DNA of 64,000 nt from Sphingomonas_Q fennica_A (GCA_036946415.1 JAQIJD010000010.1:1-64000), one strand, 5' to 3'. Counted from the stretch's first letter, positions 51,694 through 62,298 are shown. Translations and numbers: made by a program. Notes: generated by a model not told the origin, from the letters alone.

Positions 51694-52629
51694 ATGCGCC
51701 GATCGAACAAGGTCATCGTCACCTGCGCGCCGACGGGATCGATCCACACCCCGTCGATGTCGCCGCATCTGCCCGTCACGCCCGACGCCATCGCCGATGC
51801 CGCGATCGGCGCGGCCGCTGCCGGCGCCTCGATCCTCCACCTCCATGCCCGCGATCCGGACGATGGCAGCCCGAGCCCCGCGCCGGCCCATTTCGCGCCC
51901 TTCCTGGCGCGCATCGCGGCGGAGACCGATGCCGTCGTCAACATCTCGACGGGCGGCAGCGCGGCGATGTCGCTCGATGCGCGGCTCGAGGCGGCGATCC
52001 GCTTCCGGCCCGAATTATGCTCGCTCAACATGGGGCCGCTCATCTTCGATTTCAGCGCCGCGGGCAGCCGCGTCGCCGAATGGAGGCACGGCTGGGAGCA
52101 GGCGTATGTGGAAGGCGCACGCGGCCGGATCATGTACAACGACAATGCCTATATCGAACGGATCATGCGCGAGGTCGGCCAGGCGGGCGGCACGCGCTTC
52201 GAGTTCGAATGCTACGACATCGGGCATCTGACGACGCTCGCGCATTTCGCCGATCGCAAACTCGTCGAACCGCCGTTCCTGATCCAGGGCGTGTTCGGCA
52301 TCCTCGGCGGCATCGGCGCGGACGTGCGCAATGTCGCGCACATGGTGACGATGGCGGACAGCCTGTTCGGGCAGGATTACGTCTTTTCCGCCTTCGCGGC
52401 CGGCCGCAACCAGATGGCCTTCTGCACGCAGAGCGCGCTGCTCGGCGGGCATGTCCGCGTGGGGCTGGAGGACAATCTCTACATCGGCCGCGGCCAGCTG
52501 GCGCGATCGAACGCCGAACAGGTCGGGCGTATCCGGGCGATCCTGGAAGCGCTCGGCCACGAGATCGCGACGCCGGACGAGGCGCGCGCGATGCTCGGGC
52601 TGAAGGGCCGGCACGCGGTCGGCTTCTGA
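51694..52629 (+). CDS. BKACE / DUF849 beta-keto acid cleavage enzyme
   Basis: A 311-residue intact member of the family of 3-keto-5-aminohexanoate cleavage enzyme. Metal and substrate residues lie in VIVTCAPTGSIHTPSMSPHL (residues 7-26), ILHLHARDPDDG near 48, NISTGG near 88, LCSLNMGPLIF near 109 and GTRFEFECYDIGHL near 165, which contains the metal-ligand Glu region. NQMAFCTQSALLGGHVRVGL near 240 is also typical. It would convert a beta-keto acid plus acetyl-CoA into acetoacetate plus a CoA ester. The broken paralogue is at the left edge. Confidence 0.93.
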   Translation: MRRSNKVIVTCAPTGSIHTPSMSPHLPVTPDAIADAAIGAAAAGASILHLHARDPDDGSPSPAPAHFAPFLARIAAETDAVVNISTGGSAAMSLDARLEAAIRFRPELCSLNMGPLIFDFSAAGSRVAEWRHGWEQAYVEGARGRIMYNDNAYIERIMREVGQAGGTRFEFECYDIGHLTTLAHFADRKLVEPPFLIQGVFGILGGIGADVRNVAHMVTMADSLFGQDYVFSAFAAGRNQMAFCTQSALLGGHVRVGLEDNLYIGRGQLARSNAEQVGRIRAILEALGHEIATPDEARAMLGLKGRHAVGF

Positions 52630-52630
52630 T

Positions 52631-52652
52631 CCCCCGCCCCGCGGGGCGGGGG
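52631..52652. terminator. Bidirectional palindromic terminator
   Basis: A perfect 22-base palindrome (CCCCCGCCCCG and its complement) fills the 32-base gap between the stop codons of the convergent BKACE and receptor genes. With no loop bases it would still form a strong GC hairpin in either transcript. No U-tract follows on either side. Confidence 0.6.
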
Positions 52653-52661
52653 AAGCCCGGC

Positions 52662-55600
52662 TCAGTATCGCACGCGCAGGCCGGCCCGCCAGCGCGCGCC
52701 GAACGTATCGAAATAGACCGGGTTGGTCGGATAGTTCGATCCGCCGAGGCCGCCGCCGCCCGGTGCGACGGGCGGCTTGCGATCGAAGATGTTCTCGCCC
52801 GTGGCGAACAGCTCGACGGCCCGATCGTTGCGGCCGATCGGGATGCGGTAGGAGGCGGCGAGGCCGAAATAGGTGCGGGCGGCGACGCGATTGGTGGAGA
52901 TGCTGTTGATCGCGGCCGGATCGTATCCGGCGTCCTCCGGCCCGGTCCGTTCCACGTTCAGGATGCCGCGGTTGATCCGCCGCATGCTCAGCACCGTGGT
53001 GAAGCGGTCCGTGTCGTAGGTGACGAACCCGTTCCAGATCCACGGCGGCGTCGGATTGAAATCCCCCGCGTCGCCGACGGGGCCGGACTGGCCGGCGTAA
53101 TTGCGGCTGGCGACGCCCGGATTGGGCTGGACGATGAAATCATATTGGCGATTGCCGAGCACCCGCAGATTGACCGATCCGGCCAGCGGGGCGGCGAGGT
53201 CGCTCAGCCGCACCGTATAATCCGCCTCGATATCGAAGCCGCGCAGCGTGAGGCGGCCGAGGTTCACCTGCCGGGCATCGACGAAGGTGATGTCGGTCGC
53301 CGAGGCGCGGGTGATGCGGTCGCAGAACAAGGTGAATTGCGTGCAGAAATCGACGATCCTCTGGCCGGGCAGCGTCGTCACCGCGTCCCTGATCTTGATC
53401 TGATACCAGTCGACCGAGACGCGGAAGCCCTTGAGGAAGCCGGGCGAGACGATCCCGCCGGCCGTGGTGGTATCGGCCTTTTCGGGGCGGAGCGCGAAGC
53501 TGCCGCCGTTCAGGATCGGCGTCGGATCGTCCCCGCCCGCCGGCGATCCGGGGATCGCTGGATTGTCGACGATGCCCTGCGACGATCCGCTCTCGGTCGG
53601 CTGGTTCTTCAGGAACAGCTCGCGGAAGCCGGCCGCGCGGATGTCGCGCGAGCGCGATCCGCGCAGCCGCAGCCCGTCGACCAGATCGTAGATGCCGCTC
53701 AGCTTCCAGCTCGTCGCCTCGGTCGTCTTGGCTTCGGCGCTGTAGCTGTCGCGGCTGCGGTTGCGCGTGTAGCGGACGGCGCCGTTCAGTTCGAGCAGGT
53801 TGCCGAGCGGCCCGTCGCGGAACACCGGCACGTTGATTTCGGAAAAGCCCTCCAGCACCTTGATCGTGCCGCCGAAATCGAGGCCGAAGGTGAAGGCGTA
53901 ATCGGTATAGTTGGGGATGTCGCCGTGGGTGACGTTGCCCTTCTCGTCGCGATAGTCGACGCCGGCGGCGACGCCGATCGGTCCGGCGCCCCAGCCGTCG
54001 TGCAGATTGCCCTGTACGCTGCCCGACAGGACATGCTGCGTGTAGCGGAAATTCTCCACCACCGGCCGATAGGCGTAGGCGACGGCGGCGGGATCGAGAT
54101 TGCCGATGCCGAACAGGTTGAGCGGGCGGCACCCTTGCGCGATCGGATCGGGATTGGGCCGCAGCAATTCCGCGCAGACGATTTCGCCGGTAGCCGGATT
54201 GCGCACCGCATCCAGCGCGTAGACGAAGGGGGTGTTGACGCGCGAATTGGTCCGGTCCTGATCGCGCTTGTTGTGGCCATATTGATAATAGCCGTTCCAC
54301 GTCCACCCGCCGCCGATCGCGCCGGACAGGCCGAGGACGCCGCGGAAGACGGTGGCCTTGGCGCGATTGTCCGAAGCGACCTGCCCGTCGAGATCCTTGC
54401 CGAGGCTGAAGGACGTGTTGCCGAGCAGCGCCCGCAGCGCATCGGGCACGAAGGGATTGCGCGCCTGCACGAAATAGGTGGATCGCGGCCCCGCGGTGAC
54501 GCCGGAATTGCTGGCGGTCCGCTCCGCATAGCTGAGTTCGGTCGCGATCTTCAGCGCTTCCGAAACCTCGAATTCGGCCGAGGCATAGCCGATCTTGCGT
54601 TCCACCGGCGTCTGGAGATCGGAATCGTCGAACGTGGAAGCGCCGTCGCCGCCCTGGCGCGGGCCGGTCTGCGAGGAGCTGACATACTGGCCGGGATCGA
54701 ACTGGACGATGCCGCGGCCGTCGTCGGTGAAGCGGATGTTGCGCGCGGCAGGCGCAGCCGGCGCGCGATCGCGCACGACGCCGCGGGCGTCGTTGAACGC
54801 CTGCTTCGAACCCGGCCCGATGATGAAGTTGGGCAGGCCGAACCCGGGCGAACCGGGGATGTTGTAGCCCGATGTCCGGCCGCCGGGCAGGATCGTGCTG
54901 GCGTTGGTGTAGACGTCGTTGCTGGCGGCGCACCACAGCCGCACCTTGGCGCAATCGCCGATGCCGCGCTGCTTCTGATATTCGCCGCCGAACACGATAT
55001 GGCCGCGCCCACCGGCGAAACCGGTGCCGTAGATCAGCGACCCGTGCCACGTCCGTCCATCGGCCCGCGCCGTCTGGCCGTAATCGACCTGCGCCTTGAA
55101 CCCTTCGAGATCCGTATCGAGCAGGATGTTGACGACGCCGGCGATCGCATCCGAGCCATAAGCCGCCGATGCGCCGCCGGTCACGGTTTCGACGCGCTTG
55201 ATCAGCGCCGACGGGATCACGTTCAGATCGACGGCACCGCCGTCCGAGGTGGGCACGAAGCGGCGGCTGTTGACCAGAGTGAGCGTGCGCGTGCCGAAGA
55301 ACGGGTTCAGGCCGCGCAGGTTGGCGAAGGAGGCGCCCACGTTGCCGCCCGCGGTGATCCCGGCATTCGCATCCGACTGGAAGGACGAATTCTGCGGGAT
55401 GATGCGGAGCGTCTCGGCGACGTTGATCTGGCCCAGGCTCTGGATCGTCTGCGCGTTGAAGACGGTCGCGGGCGTCGGCGCGCTGAAGCCGTTGCGTGCG
55501 ATCCGCGATCCCGTGACGACCACCGATTCGGCGGTAGCCTCGTCCACCGCCGGCGCGGCCAGCAGCGGGCCGGCCGCCGCCTCCTGCGCCGACGCCGGCA

Positions 55601-55664
55601 TGGCGAACGCGACGAGCGCCGATCCCGCCCACAGCGAACGCATCGCTTTCCCCAAGCGCATCAT
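52662..55664 (-). CDS. TonB-dependent outer-membrane receptor, large
   Basis: A 1000-residue receptor. Signal peptide SLWAGSALVAFAMPASAQEA, TonB box ESVVVTGSRIARNGFSAPT near residue 45. Plug segments ASFANLRGLNPFFGTRTLTL and VTGGASAAYGSDAIAGVVNI are near 115-180. The barrel ends FDTFGARWRAGLRVRY. It is of the same large class as the receptor at 28029 (both GASxxYGSDAxAGVVN with a TGSRI box). It is convergent with the BKACE gene. The solute-binding protein gene is 101 bases upstream on the same strand, so the two may be co-transcribed. Confidence 0.95.
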   Translation of the reverse strand: MMRLGKAMRSLWAGSALVAFAMPASAQEAAAGPLLAAPAVDEATAESVVVTGSRIARNGFSAPTPATVFNAQTIQSLGQINVAETLRIIPQNSSFQSDANAGITAGGNVGASFANLRGLNPFFGTRTLTLVNSRRFVPTSDGGAVDLNVIPSALIKRVETVTGGASAAYGSDAIAGVVNILLDTDLEGFKAQVDYGQTARADGRTWHGSLIYGTGFAGGRGHIVFGGEYQKQRGIGDCAKVRLWCAASNDVYTNASTILPGGRTSGYNIPGSPGFGLPNFIIGPGSKQAFNDARGVVRDRAPAAPAARNIRFTDDGRGIVQFDPGQYVSSSQTGPRQGGDGASTFDDSDLQTPVERKIGYASAEFEVSEALKIATELSYAERTASNSGVTAGPRSTYFVQARNPFVPDALRALLGNTSFSLGKDLDGQVASDNRAKATVFRGVLGLSGAIGGGWTWNGYYQYGHNKRDQDRTNSRVNTPFVYALDAVRNPATGEIVCAELLRPNPDPIAQGCRPLNLFGIGNLDPAAVAYAYRPVVENFRYTQHVLSGSVQGNLHDGWGAGPIGVAAGVDYRDEKGNVTHGDIPNYTDYAFTFGLDFGGTIKVLEGFSEINVPVFRDGPLGNLLELNGAVRYTRNRSRDSYSAEAKTTEATSWKLSGIYDLVDGLRLRGSRSRDIRAAGFRELFLKNQPTESGSSQGIVDNPAIPGSPAGGDDPTPILNGGSFALRPEKADTTTAGGIVSPGFLKGFRVSVDWYQIKIRDAVTTLPGQRIVDFCTQFTLFCDRITRASATDITFVDARQVNLGRLTLRGFDIEADYTVRLSDLAAPLAGSVNLRVLGNRQYDFIVQPNPGVASRNYAGQSGPVGDAGDFNPTPPWIWNGFVTYDTDRFTTVLSMRRINRGILNVERTGPEDAGYDPAAINSISTNRVAARTYFGLAASYRIPIGRNDRAVELFATGENIFDRKPPVAPGGGGLGGSNYPTNPVYFDTFGARWRAGLRVRY

Positions 55665-55765
55665 GACCCCTCCTCCTTCATGGCTGATTGCCTTGGGGTC
55701 GTCTTAGGATGCCGTCCGGGCGGGGGATTGACCGGGATGGCAGGGCGGTGTGCCCGGCGCGGAAC

Positions 55766-56740
55766 TTATCGCGGCGCCTGCATCGCCTCGGCAAGGATCG
55801 AAGGATCGATCAGCTTCGCCAGCGTCGCGCGATCACGCGGAACGCGCGCGTCGCGTGCCGCCAGCCACCGTTCCTCGGCGACCAGCGTGTCGAGCAGGTC
55901 GGGGACGAGCGTCGCCGGAAACGTCTGGTGGGGCCAGGAGGCGGCCACCACCGCCGCAGGTTCGCCCGTCGCGCGCGCCACCTGCGCCTGGCCGAGCGCC
56001 GGCGTGGCGCGGATCGCCGCCGATGCCGCGATCACCTCGCGCACGAAGCGGACGATCCGCTTGCGCGTGTCGCGGTCGGCAAGCGCGGCGGCGGTGCTGT
56101 TGAGGCCGAACAACTCGCGATAGATGCCGTCGCCGGTGAAGCCGATGCCGTTCGCGCCGAGCAGCGCCGCCGCTTTCTCGATCTCCGGCTCCCAGATCGT
56201 CATCGCATCGATGCGTCCCTCGGCCAGCGCCGCGGGCATCGCCGAAAGGGGCGAGATCGGCACGATCGTGACGTCGCCGTCCTTCAGCCCGGCCGATTCC
56301 AGCATCCGATGCAGGAAATAGCCCGACGAGGTGGTGGGGATGGCGGCGATGCGCTTGCCGCGCAGATCACCCAGGGCGGCGATGCCGGCCGACCGGCGCG
56401 CCAGGATGCGATAATGGCCTTCCGCGACCGTCAGGATGATGCGCAGGTCGGGGTGATCCACCGAATAGCGCAGCGCCTGCGTATCGGCGTGGGTCGCAAG
56501 GTCAGCGCGGCCCGGCGCCTCGAATCCACGGATGCCGGGCGCGCCGACTAGATTGGGGATGCCCCCCATCTTCACCGTTTCGGCACTGCCGTAGAGCCGC
56601 TCGGCCGCCAGCAGGACGGGTGCGATCTCGAACGTCGTGCGGTTGCCGTGGATGCCGAGCGGTGCGGGCGTCTCCGCCGGCGCAACGGCGGCGAGGCCCG
56701 CCGCCAGCAATGCCGCGACCGATCGATACCGCCTTGCCAT
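55766..56740 (-). CDS. Exported SsuA/NrtA-type solute-binding protein, orphan
   Basis: A 324-residue periplasmic protein. Signal peptide VAALLAAGLAAVAPAET. Type II binding-protein features: FEIAPVLLAAERLYGSAETV near residue 38, GDLRGKRIAAIPTTSSGYFL near 125, and GRIDAMTIWEPEIEKAAALL near 175. The family delivers sulfonates, nitrate or aromatic acids to ABC transporters, but no permease or ATPase gene is beside it. It lies upstream of a TonB-dependent receptor and divergent from an AraC gene. It might hand ligand to a distant ABC system or serve as sensor input; both are inferences. Confidence 0.88.
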   Translation of the reverse strand: MARRYRSVAALLAAGLAAVAPAETPAPLGIHGNRTTFEIAPVLLAAERLYGSAETVKMGGIPNLVGAPGIRGFEAPGRADLATHADTQALRYSVDHPDLRIILTVAEGHYRILARRSAGIAALGDLRGKRIAAIPTTSSGYFLHRMLESAGLKDGDVTIVPISPLSAMPAALAEGRIDAMTIWEPEIEKAAALLGANGIGFTGDGIYRELFGLNSTAAALADRDTRKRIVRFVREVIAASAAIRATPALGQAQVARATGEPAAVVAASWPHQTFPATLVPDLLDTLVAEERWLAARDARVPRDRATLAKLIDPSILAEAMQAPR

Positions 56741-56917
56741 TCTCTTTTCCCCTCAGCCGTTTGCGCGGATATTAGCGCCCGTCGGGCTATCCCGCTTGCC
56801 TCAGGCGGAAGCGACCGCCGTCTTTGCTTGCCAGCGGCCGCCGTTTCCGATCATCTGTCGCCGTTCGGCCCCGGACAGAGTTGCCCGTCAGCGACCAGCG
56901 GGGCGGGGAGAGGACGA

Positions 56918-57886
56918 ATGCAGACTTTCAGCACGGCAGCTTTGCCCAGCACCGGCAAGATCGCGGCGTGGAACGCGCTCTACGCGTCCCATCTCGCGCA
57001 GGTCGATTTCCAGCCGGCCGATCGACGCGAATTCCGCGCCGAACTGACGACCGGCGAGCTCGGCCCGATCAGCGTCGCCCGGATGAGGGCCGACCGCAGC
57101 AGCATCGATCGCACGCCCAGCCACATCCGCCACGCCTCGCGGCGGCTCTACACCTTCGTCCTGCAGGAGAAGGGGCGCGGCCTGTTCAGCCATTGCGGGC
57201 ACGAGGCGGTCTTGCAGGAGGGCGATTTCGCTTTGTGCGACAGCGCCGCCCCCCATAAGCTCGCCGTCGAGGACCGGTCGGAAATCATCATGCTGCGCGT
57301 GCCGGCGTCGGTGATGCGCAGCTATTTCCCGACGCCCGAGGAATATTGCGGCCGCCGCCTGCCCGCCGCGCGCGGGCTGGCGCAGACGGCGGGGGCCATG
57401 GCGCGCACACTGTGCCGGCAGGTCGAAACCGGTCTCGGATCCGATCACGGCGCCTGTGCCGCGCGGCATCTGATGAACATGATGGCGTCCACCTATGCGC
57501 TCGGCTTCGATCCGGCGCTGGGCAGCGCGCCCACCGCCGTGATCGCCGCGCGCTATACCGAGGTGAAGCGCTATATCGAGGACCGGCTGCGCGAGACCGA
57601 CCTCATCCCCGCGTCGATCGCGGCGGGCCTGCGGATCTCGGCCCGCTACGTCCGCATGGTCTTTTCGGCGCATGACGAGACGGTGTCGGCCTATATCCTG
57701 CGCAGGCGGCTGGAAGAGATCGCCCGCCAGCTGCGCGATCCGCGCTGGCACGGCCATACGATCACCGAGATCGCGTTCAGCTGGGGCTTCAACAGCGCCC
57801 CCCATTTCGCCCGCAGCTTCCGCGAGCGTTATGGCGTCACCGCGCGCGATTATCGGCGCGGGGCCGGCGAGCCCGAGGCGGCGTGA
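56918..57886 (+). CDS. AraC family transcriptional regulator
   Basis: A 322-residue activator starting at ATG 56918 after GGGGAGAGGA. Sensor domain about residues 1-200, with RRLYTFVLQEKGRGLFSHCG near 75 and a cupin-like GDFALCDSAAPHKL. DNA-binding domain residues 215-315 with IPASIAAGLRISARYVRMVF and TITEIAFSWGFNSAPHFARS, ending TARDYRRG. The second helix-turn-helix differs in only a few residues from that of the AraC at 49217, so both may read related sites. It is divergent from the binding-protein gene, its likely target. Confidence 0.92.
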   Translation: MQTFSTAALPSTGKIAAWNALYASHLAQVDFQPADRREFRAELTTGELGPISVARMRADRSSIDRTPSHIRHASRRLYTFVLQEKGRGLFSHCGHEAVLQEGDFALCDSAAPHKLAVEDRSEIIMLRVPASVMRSYFPTPEEYCGRRLPAARGLAQTAGAMARTLCRQVETGLGSDHGACAARHLMNMMASTYALGFDPALGSAPTAVIAARYTEVKRYIEDRLRETDLIPASIAAGLRISARYVRMVFSAHDETVSAYILRRRLEEIARQLRDPRWHGHTITEIAFSWGFNSAPHFARSFRERYGVTARDYRRGAGEPEAA

Positions 57887-58052
57887 GGGGCAGCCGACGA
57901 GGCGATCGCGAACCGGGCCCGCCGCGATGCCGATCGATCTTCGCTCCCACGACCGCGATATTTGCAATCTTTCGCGGTTTGCGTGGAGGCATTCGGCACG
58001 ATCGCTTGCCGTGGCGCGCTTATCCCGCATCGGTCAGATCAGGAGGTAGGCG

Positions 58053-59144
<1,092 letters not shown>

Positions 59145-59243
59145 ACCGCGGCAAGCCGTGCCGTGACGATGGCCGGAAACGGTGTCATCGTCGGGCGGTC
59201 GTCGCATATCATGGTGGCGGCACGCTCGGCGAGGGGGCGACGG

Positions 59244-61383
59244 ATGACGGGCGGGGCGACGAGACGCGGCATCCTGAAGATCGGCGCGCTCGCCGGCGGC
59301 GGGCTGCTGCTGGGCCTCGATCTGCGCGGCACGGCCGCCGCCGCCGCGCCCCCGGGCGCGCTGGGCGCGTTCGTCCGCGTGCCGCCCGCCGGCCCGATCG
59401 TGCTGGTGATGCCGCAGCAGGAGATGGGGCAGGGCATCCATACCGCGCACGCCCAGCTTCTTGCCGAAGAGCTTGACATCGGCATGGACCAGATCGTGCT
59501 CGAGCAGGCGCCGCCCGACGACCGGCTCTACGGCCGCCCCGCCACCGGCACGCAGGGCACCGGTGGCTCCAGTTCCATCCGGAGCGGCTTCTACATGTCG
59601 CTCAGGCAGGCCGGGGCGGATGCGCGGGCGCTGCTGATCGCGGCGGCGGCGCGGCGCTGGCAGGCGCCGCCGGCGCAGCTCGAGACGGAGCGGGGCAGCG
59701 TCCTCCATCGGGCGAGTGGCAGGCGGGCGGCCTATGGCGATCTCGCGTCCGCCGCCGCGGACCTGACGCCCGGCCCCCCTGCGCCTTTGCGCGCGCCGCA
59801 AGACTTCAGGCTGATCGGCAAGCCCGTGCCGCGCCTCGATACGCCGTCCAAGACGAACGGCAGCGCGGTCTACGGGATCGACATCATGGCCGGGAAGGTG
59901 CGCGTCGCCGCGGTGCTGCGGGCACCGGTGGTGGGCGGCCGGGCGGTGCGCGTGGGCGAGGCGGCGGCGCTGGCGCGGCCGGGCGTGGAGCGGGTGATCG
60001 TCGAGGACGATCTCGTCGCGGTCGTCGCCGCCAATACGTGGGCGGCGCTCTCCGGCGGGGCCGCGCTCGACATCGTCTGGGACGACGGGCCGAATGCCGC
60101 GATCGACACCGCCGCGCTGATGGACGAGGCGCGCCGCGCGACAGCCGGGCCCGGCCTCGTCGCCAAGGAACGCGGCGACGTCGCGGCGGCGCTCGCGACG
60201 GGCAAGCGGCTCGAGGCCGCCTACGATCTGCCGATGCTGGCACATGCGCCGATGGAGCCGCTGAACTGCACCGTGCAGATCGCCGACGGTTCCTGCACCT
60301 TGTGGGTGGGCACGCAGGTGCAGACACGGGCGCAGCGCGAAGTGGCCCGGCTGCTCGACATTCCGGTCGATCGGGTGCGGCTGAACAACCAGCTGCTGGG
60401 CGGCGCCTTCGGACGGCGGCTGGACGTTGATATGATCCTCGCGGCGGTGCGCATCGCCCGCGCCCTCGGCGACGGCCTGCCGGTCAAGGCGATGTGGAGC
60501 CGTGAGGAGGATATGCGGCAGGACACGGTGCGCCCGCTCTACCGCAACCTCGTCTCGGCCGGGGTGCGGGACGGGCGGGTGACGGGCGTGCTGCACCGCG
60601 TCTCCGGCCCGTCGATCGGGCATCGCATCAGCGGCCGACCGCCGGCGGACGGGATCGAGGCCGGGGCGGTGGAGGGGGCGACCGAGCCGCCATACGCCTT
60701 CCCCGCCCACCGCGTCGAATATGCCCGGCACGAGGCGCGCGCCGTCCACTCGGGCTATTGGCGCGGGGTCGGCCCCAACAGCACCGTCTTCGCGATCGAG
60801 AGCATGATGGACGAGCTGGCGCTGCTCGACGGCCGCGACCCGCTGGCCTTCCGCCTGGATGCGCTGGCCGATCGGCCGCGGCTGGCGCGGGTGCTGCGCG
60901 CCGCCGCCGAACGGGGCGGCTGGGGCGCGGCGCTGCCCCCGCGCCGCGGCCGCGGCATCGCCTTGCAGCATTCGTTCGGATCGCCGGTGGCGGCGGTGTG
61001 CGAGGTGAGCGTGGCGGGGGACGGCCGCGTCCGCATCGAACGGTTCGTGGCGGCGGTCGATTGCGGGCGGGTGGTCAATCCAAGCGGTGTCGTCACCCAG
61101 ATCGAGGGCGGGGCGCTGTTCGGCCTCACCGCGGCGCTATGGGGCGAGATCACGATCGAGCGGGGGCCGCATCCGGCAGAGCAATTTCCACGACTATCGC
61201 CTGATGCGGATGGGCGAGGTGCCGCCGATCGAGGTGCACCTGCTCGGCAGCGCCGAGGCGCCCGGCGGGGTCGGCGAACCGGGCACGACGATCGCCGCCC
61301 CCGCGCTCGCCAACGCCATCGCCGCCGCGACGGGGGTGCGCCTGCGCCGCCTGCCGATCGACGACGCGTTGTTGCGGGCGTAG
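59244..61383 (+). pseudogene. Molybdopterin-binding oxidoreductase large subunit (IorB-like), frameshifted near C-terminus
   Basis: An aldehyde/xanthine-type hydroxylase subunit of the isoquinoline 1-oxidoreductase beta family, about 713 residues when restored. It begins with a twin-arginine leader, TRRGILKIGALAGGG. Cofactor motifs TGTQGTGGSSSIRSG, NNQLLGGAFGRRLDVDM and GYWRGVGPNSTVFAIESMMD follow. At the G-run 61162-61166 one extra G shifts the frame. Removing it continues as NFHDYRLMRMGEVPPIEVHL and GVGEPGTTIAAPALANAI to TAG 61381-61383, which holds the catalytic Glu region. The unshifted frame runs into meaningless sequence to 61787. No iron-sulfur partner gene is adjacent. Pseudogene or homopolymer error. 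Confidence 0.85.
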
Positions 61384-61394
61384 CGCCTGCCCGG

Positions 61395-61736
61395 TCAGAA
61401 CAGGCGCCCGCCGTCCGGCACGGCGCGTTCGGGGCCGATCAGCACCACCGCGCCGTCCGCATCGGGGAAGCCGAGCGTCAGCACTTCGGACATCATCGGG
61501 CCGATGCGCCGCGGCGGCAGGTTGACGACGCAGGCTACCTGCCGGCCGAGCAGATCCCCCGGCGCATAATGATCCGTCACCTGCGCGCTCGACCAGCGGG
61601 TGCCGATATCCGGGCCGAGATCGATCGCCAGCTTCCAGGCCGGCTTGCGCGCCTCGGGGAAGGGCTGCACCTCGCGGATCGTGCCGACGCGGATGTCGAC
61701 GGCGAGGAACTGGTCGATGGCGATCGTCTCGGACAT
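61395..61736 (-). CDS. csaA: CsaA tRNA-binding domain protein
   Basis: A 113-residue OB-fold protein equivalent in length to Bacillus CsaA, reported to have tRNA-binding and chaperone-like activity. Matching segments: AVDIRVGTIREVQPFPEARK near residue 12, LAIDLGPDIGTRWSSAQVTD, and VACVVNLPPRRIGPMMSEVL near 68, with a final VVLIGPERAVPDGGRLF. It is a housekeeping-type gene convergent with the molybdoenzyme gene, with 11 bases between them. The exported protein gene is just upstream on the same strand. Confidence 0.95.
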   Translation of the reverse strand: MSETIAIDQFLAVDIRVGTIREVQPFPEARKPAWKLAIDLGPDIGTRWSSAQVTDHYAPGDLLGRQVACVVNLPPRRIGPMMSEVLTLGFPDADGAVVLIGPERAVPDGGRLF

Positions 61737-61759
61737 TGTGTCTTTCCCCTTCGTTCCGG

Positions 61760-62275
61760 TCAGTCCAGCGCGGTCCAGCGCCGGTAGACGATGCTGTTCC
61801 CGCCATAGCTGTAGGTGAGCGTGCGGCCGTCGGGCGAGAGTGCATAGGTCGCCTCGATGTCGAGCTTGCCGTTGCGCGTCACCGTCAGCTTCAGATTGTT
61901 CTCGTCCACCTTCCACAGGCGGACGACGTTGTACGGGATGGCGCCGGCGGCGCTGTGATATTCGTTGGCCGGCGTGCCATCGACCTGCGCCGCCCAATGG
62001 CCGGTGACGTAATTGCCGGTCGCCGAGACGGACTGGAAGGTGACGAGGAGCTTGCCGTCCTCGGTATATTGGAAGGTCCGCGTCGCGACCTTCGGCTTGG
62101 CGCCCGAATAGCGCGAGGCGGCGAGATCGACCTTCCACGGCCCGATCAGGGCCGCCGGCGCCTGTTCGCGCGCGTTGCGATGCGCGGCGGGGGCGGGGGC
62201 GGGGGCGGACGGAGCCTGCGCAGCGGCGGCGGCTGGCGCGGCCGCGATCAGCAGCAGCAAGCGGACCGGGTGCAT
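61760..62275 (-). CDS. Small exported protein of unknown function
   Basis: A 171-residue protein. Signal peptide MHPVRLLLLIAAAPAAAAAQ, then an Ala/Pro-rich linker (about 20-38). The globular part contains GPWKVDLAASRYSGAKPKVA, TFQYTEDGKLLVTFQSVSA, and near the end YALSPDGRTLTYSYGGNSIV. The repeated short strands suggest a small beta-barrel or lipocalin-like fold, similar to proteins annotated as hypothetical in sphingomonads. It has no catalytic motif. It lies between csaA and the amino acid permease on the same strand, probably by chance. Confidence 0.8.
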   Translation of the reverse strand: MHPVRLLLLIAAAPAAAAAQAPSAPAPAPAAHRNAREQAPAALIGPWKVDLAASRYSGAKPKVATRTFQYTEDGKLLVTFQSVSATGNYVTGHWAAQVDGTPANEYHSAAGAIPYNVVRLWKVDENNLKLTVTRNGKLDIEATYALSPDGRTLTYSYGGNSIVYRRWTALD

Positions 62276-62298
62276 GGCGATGCTCCTGGTTGAATGGT

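Noticed and set aside
52017..56123. 1368-codon open frame on the plus strand
   Set aside because: It overlaps the BKACE, receptor and binding-protein genes out of frame and its composition is artefactual. The real genes there have signal peptides and family motifs.
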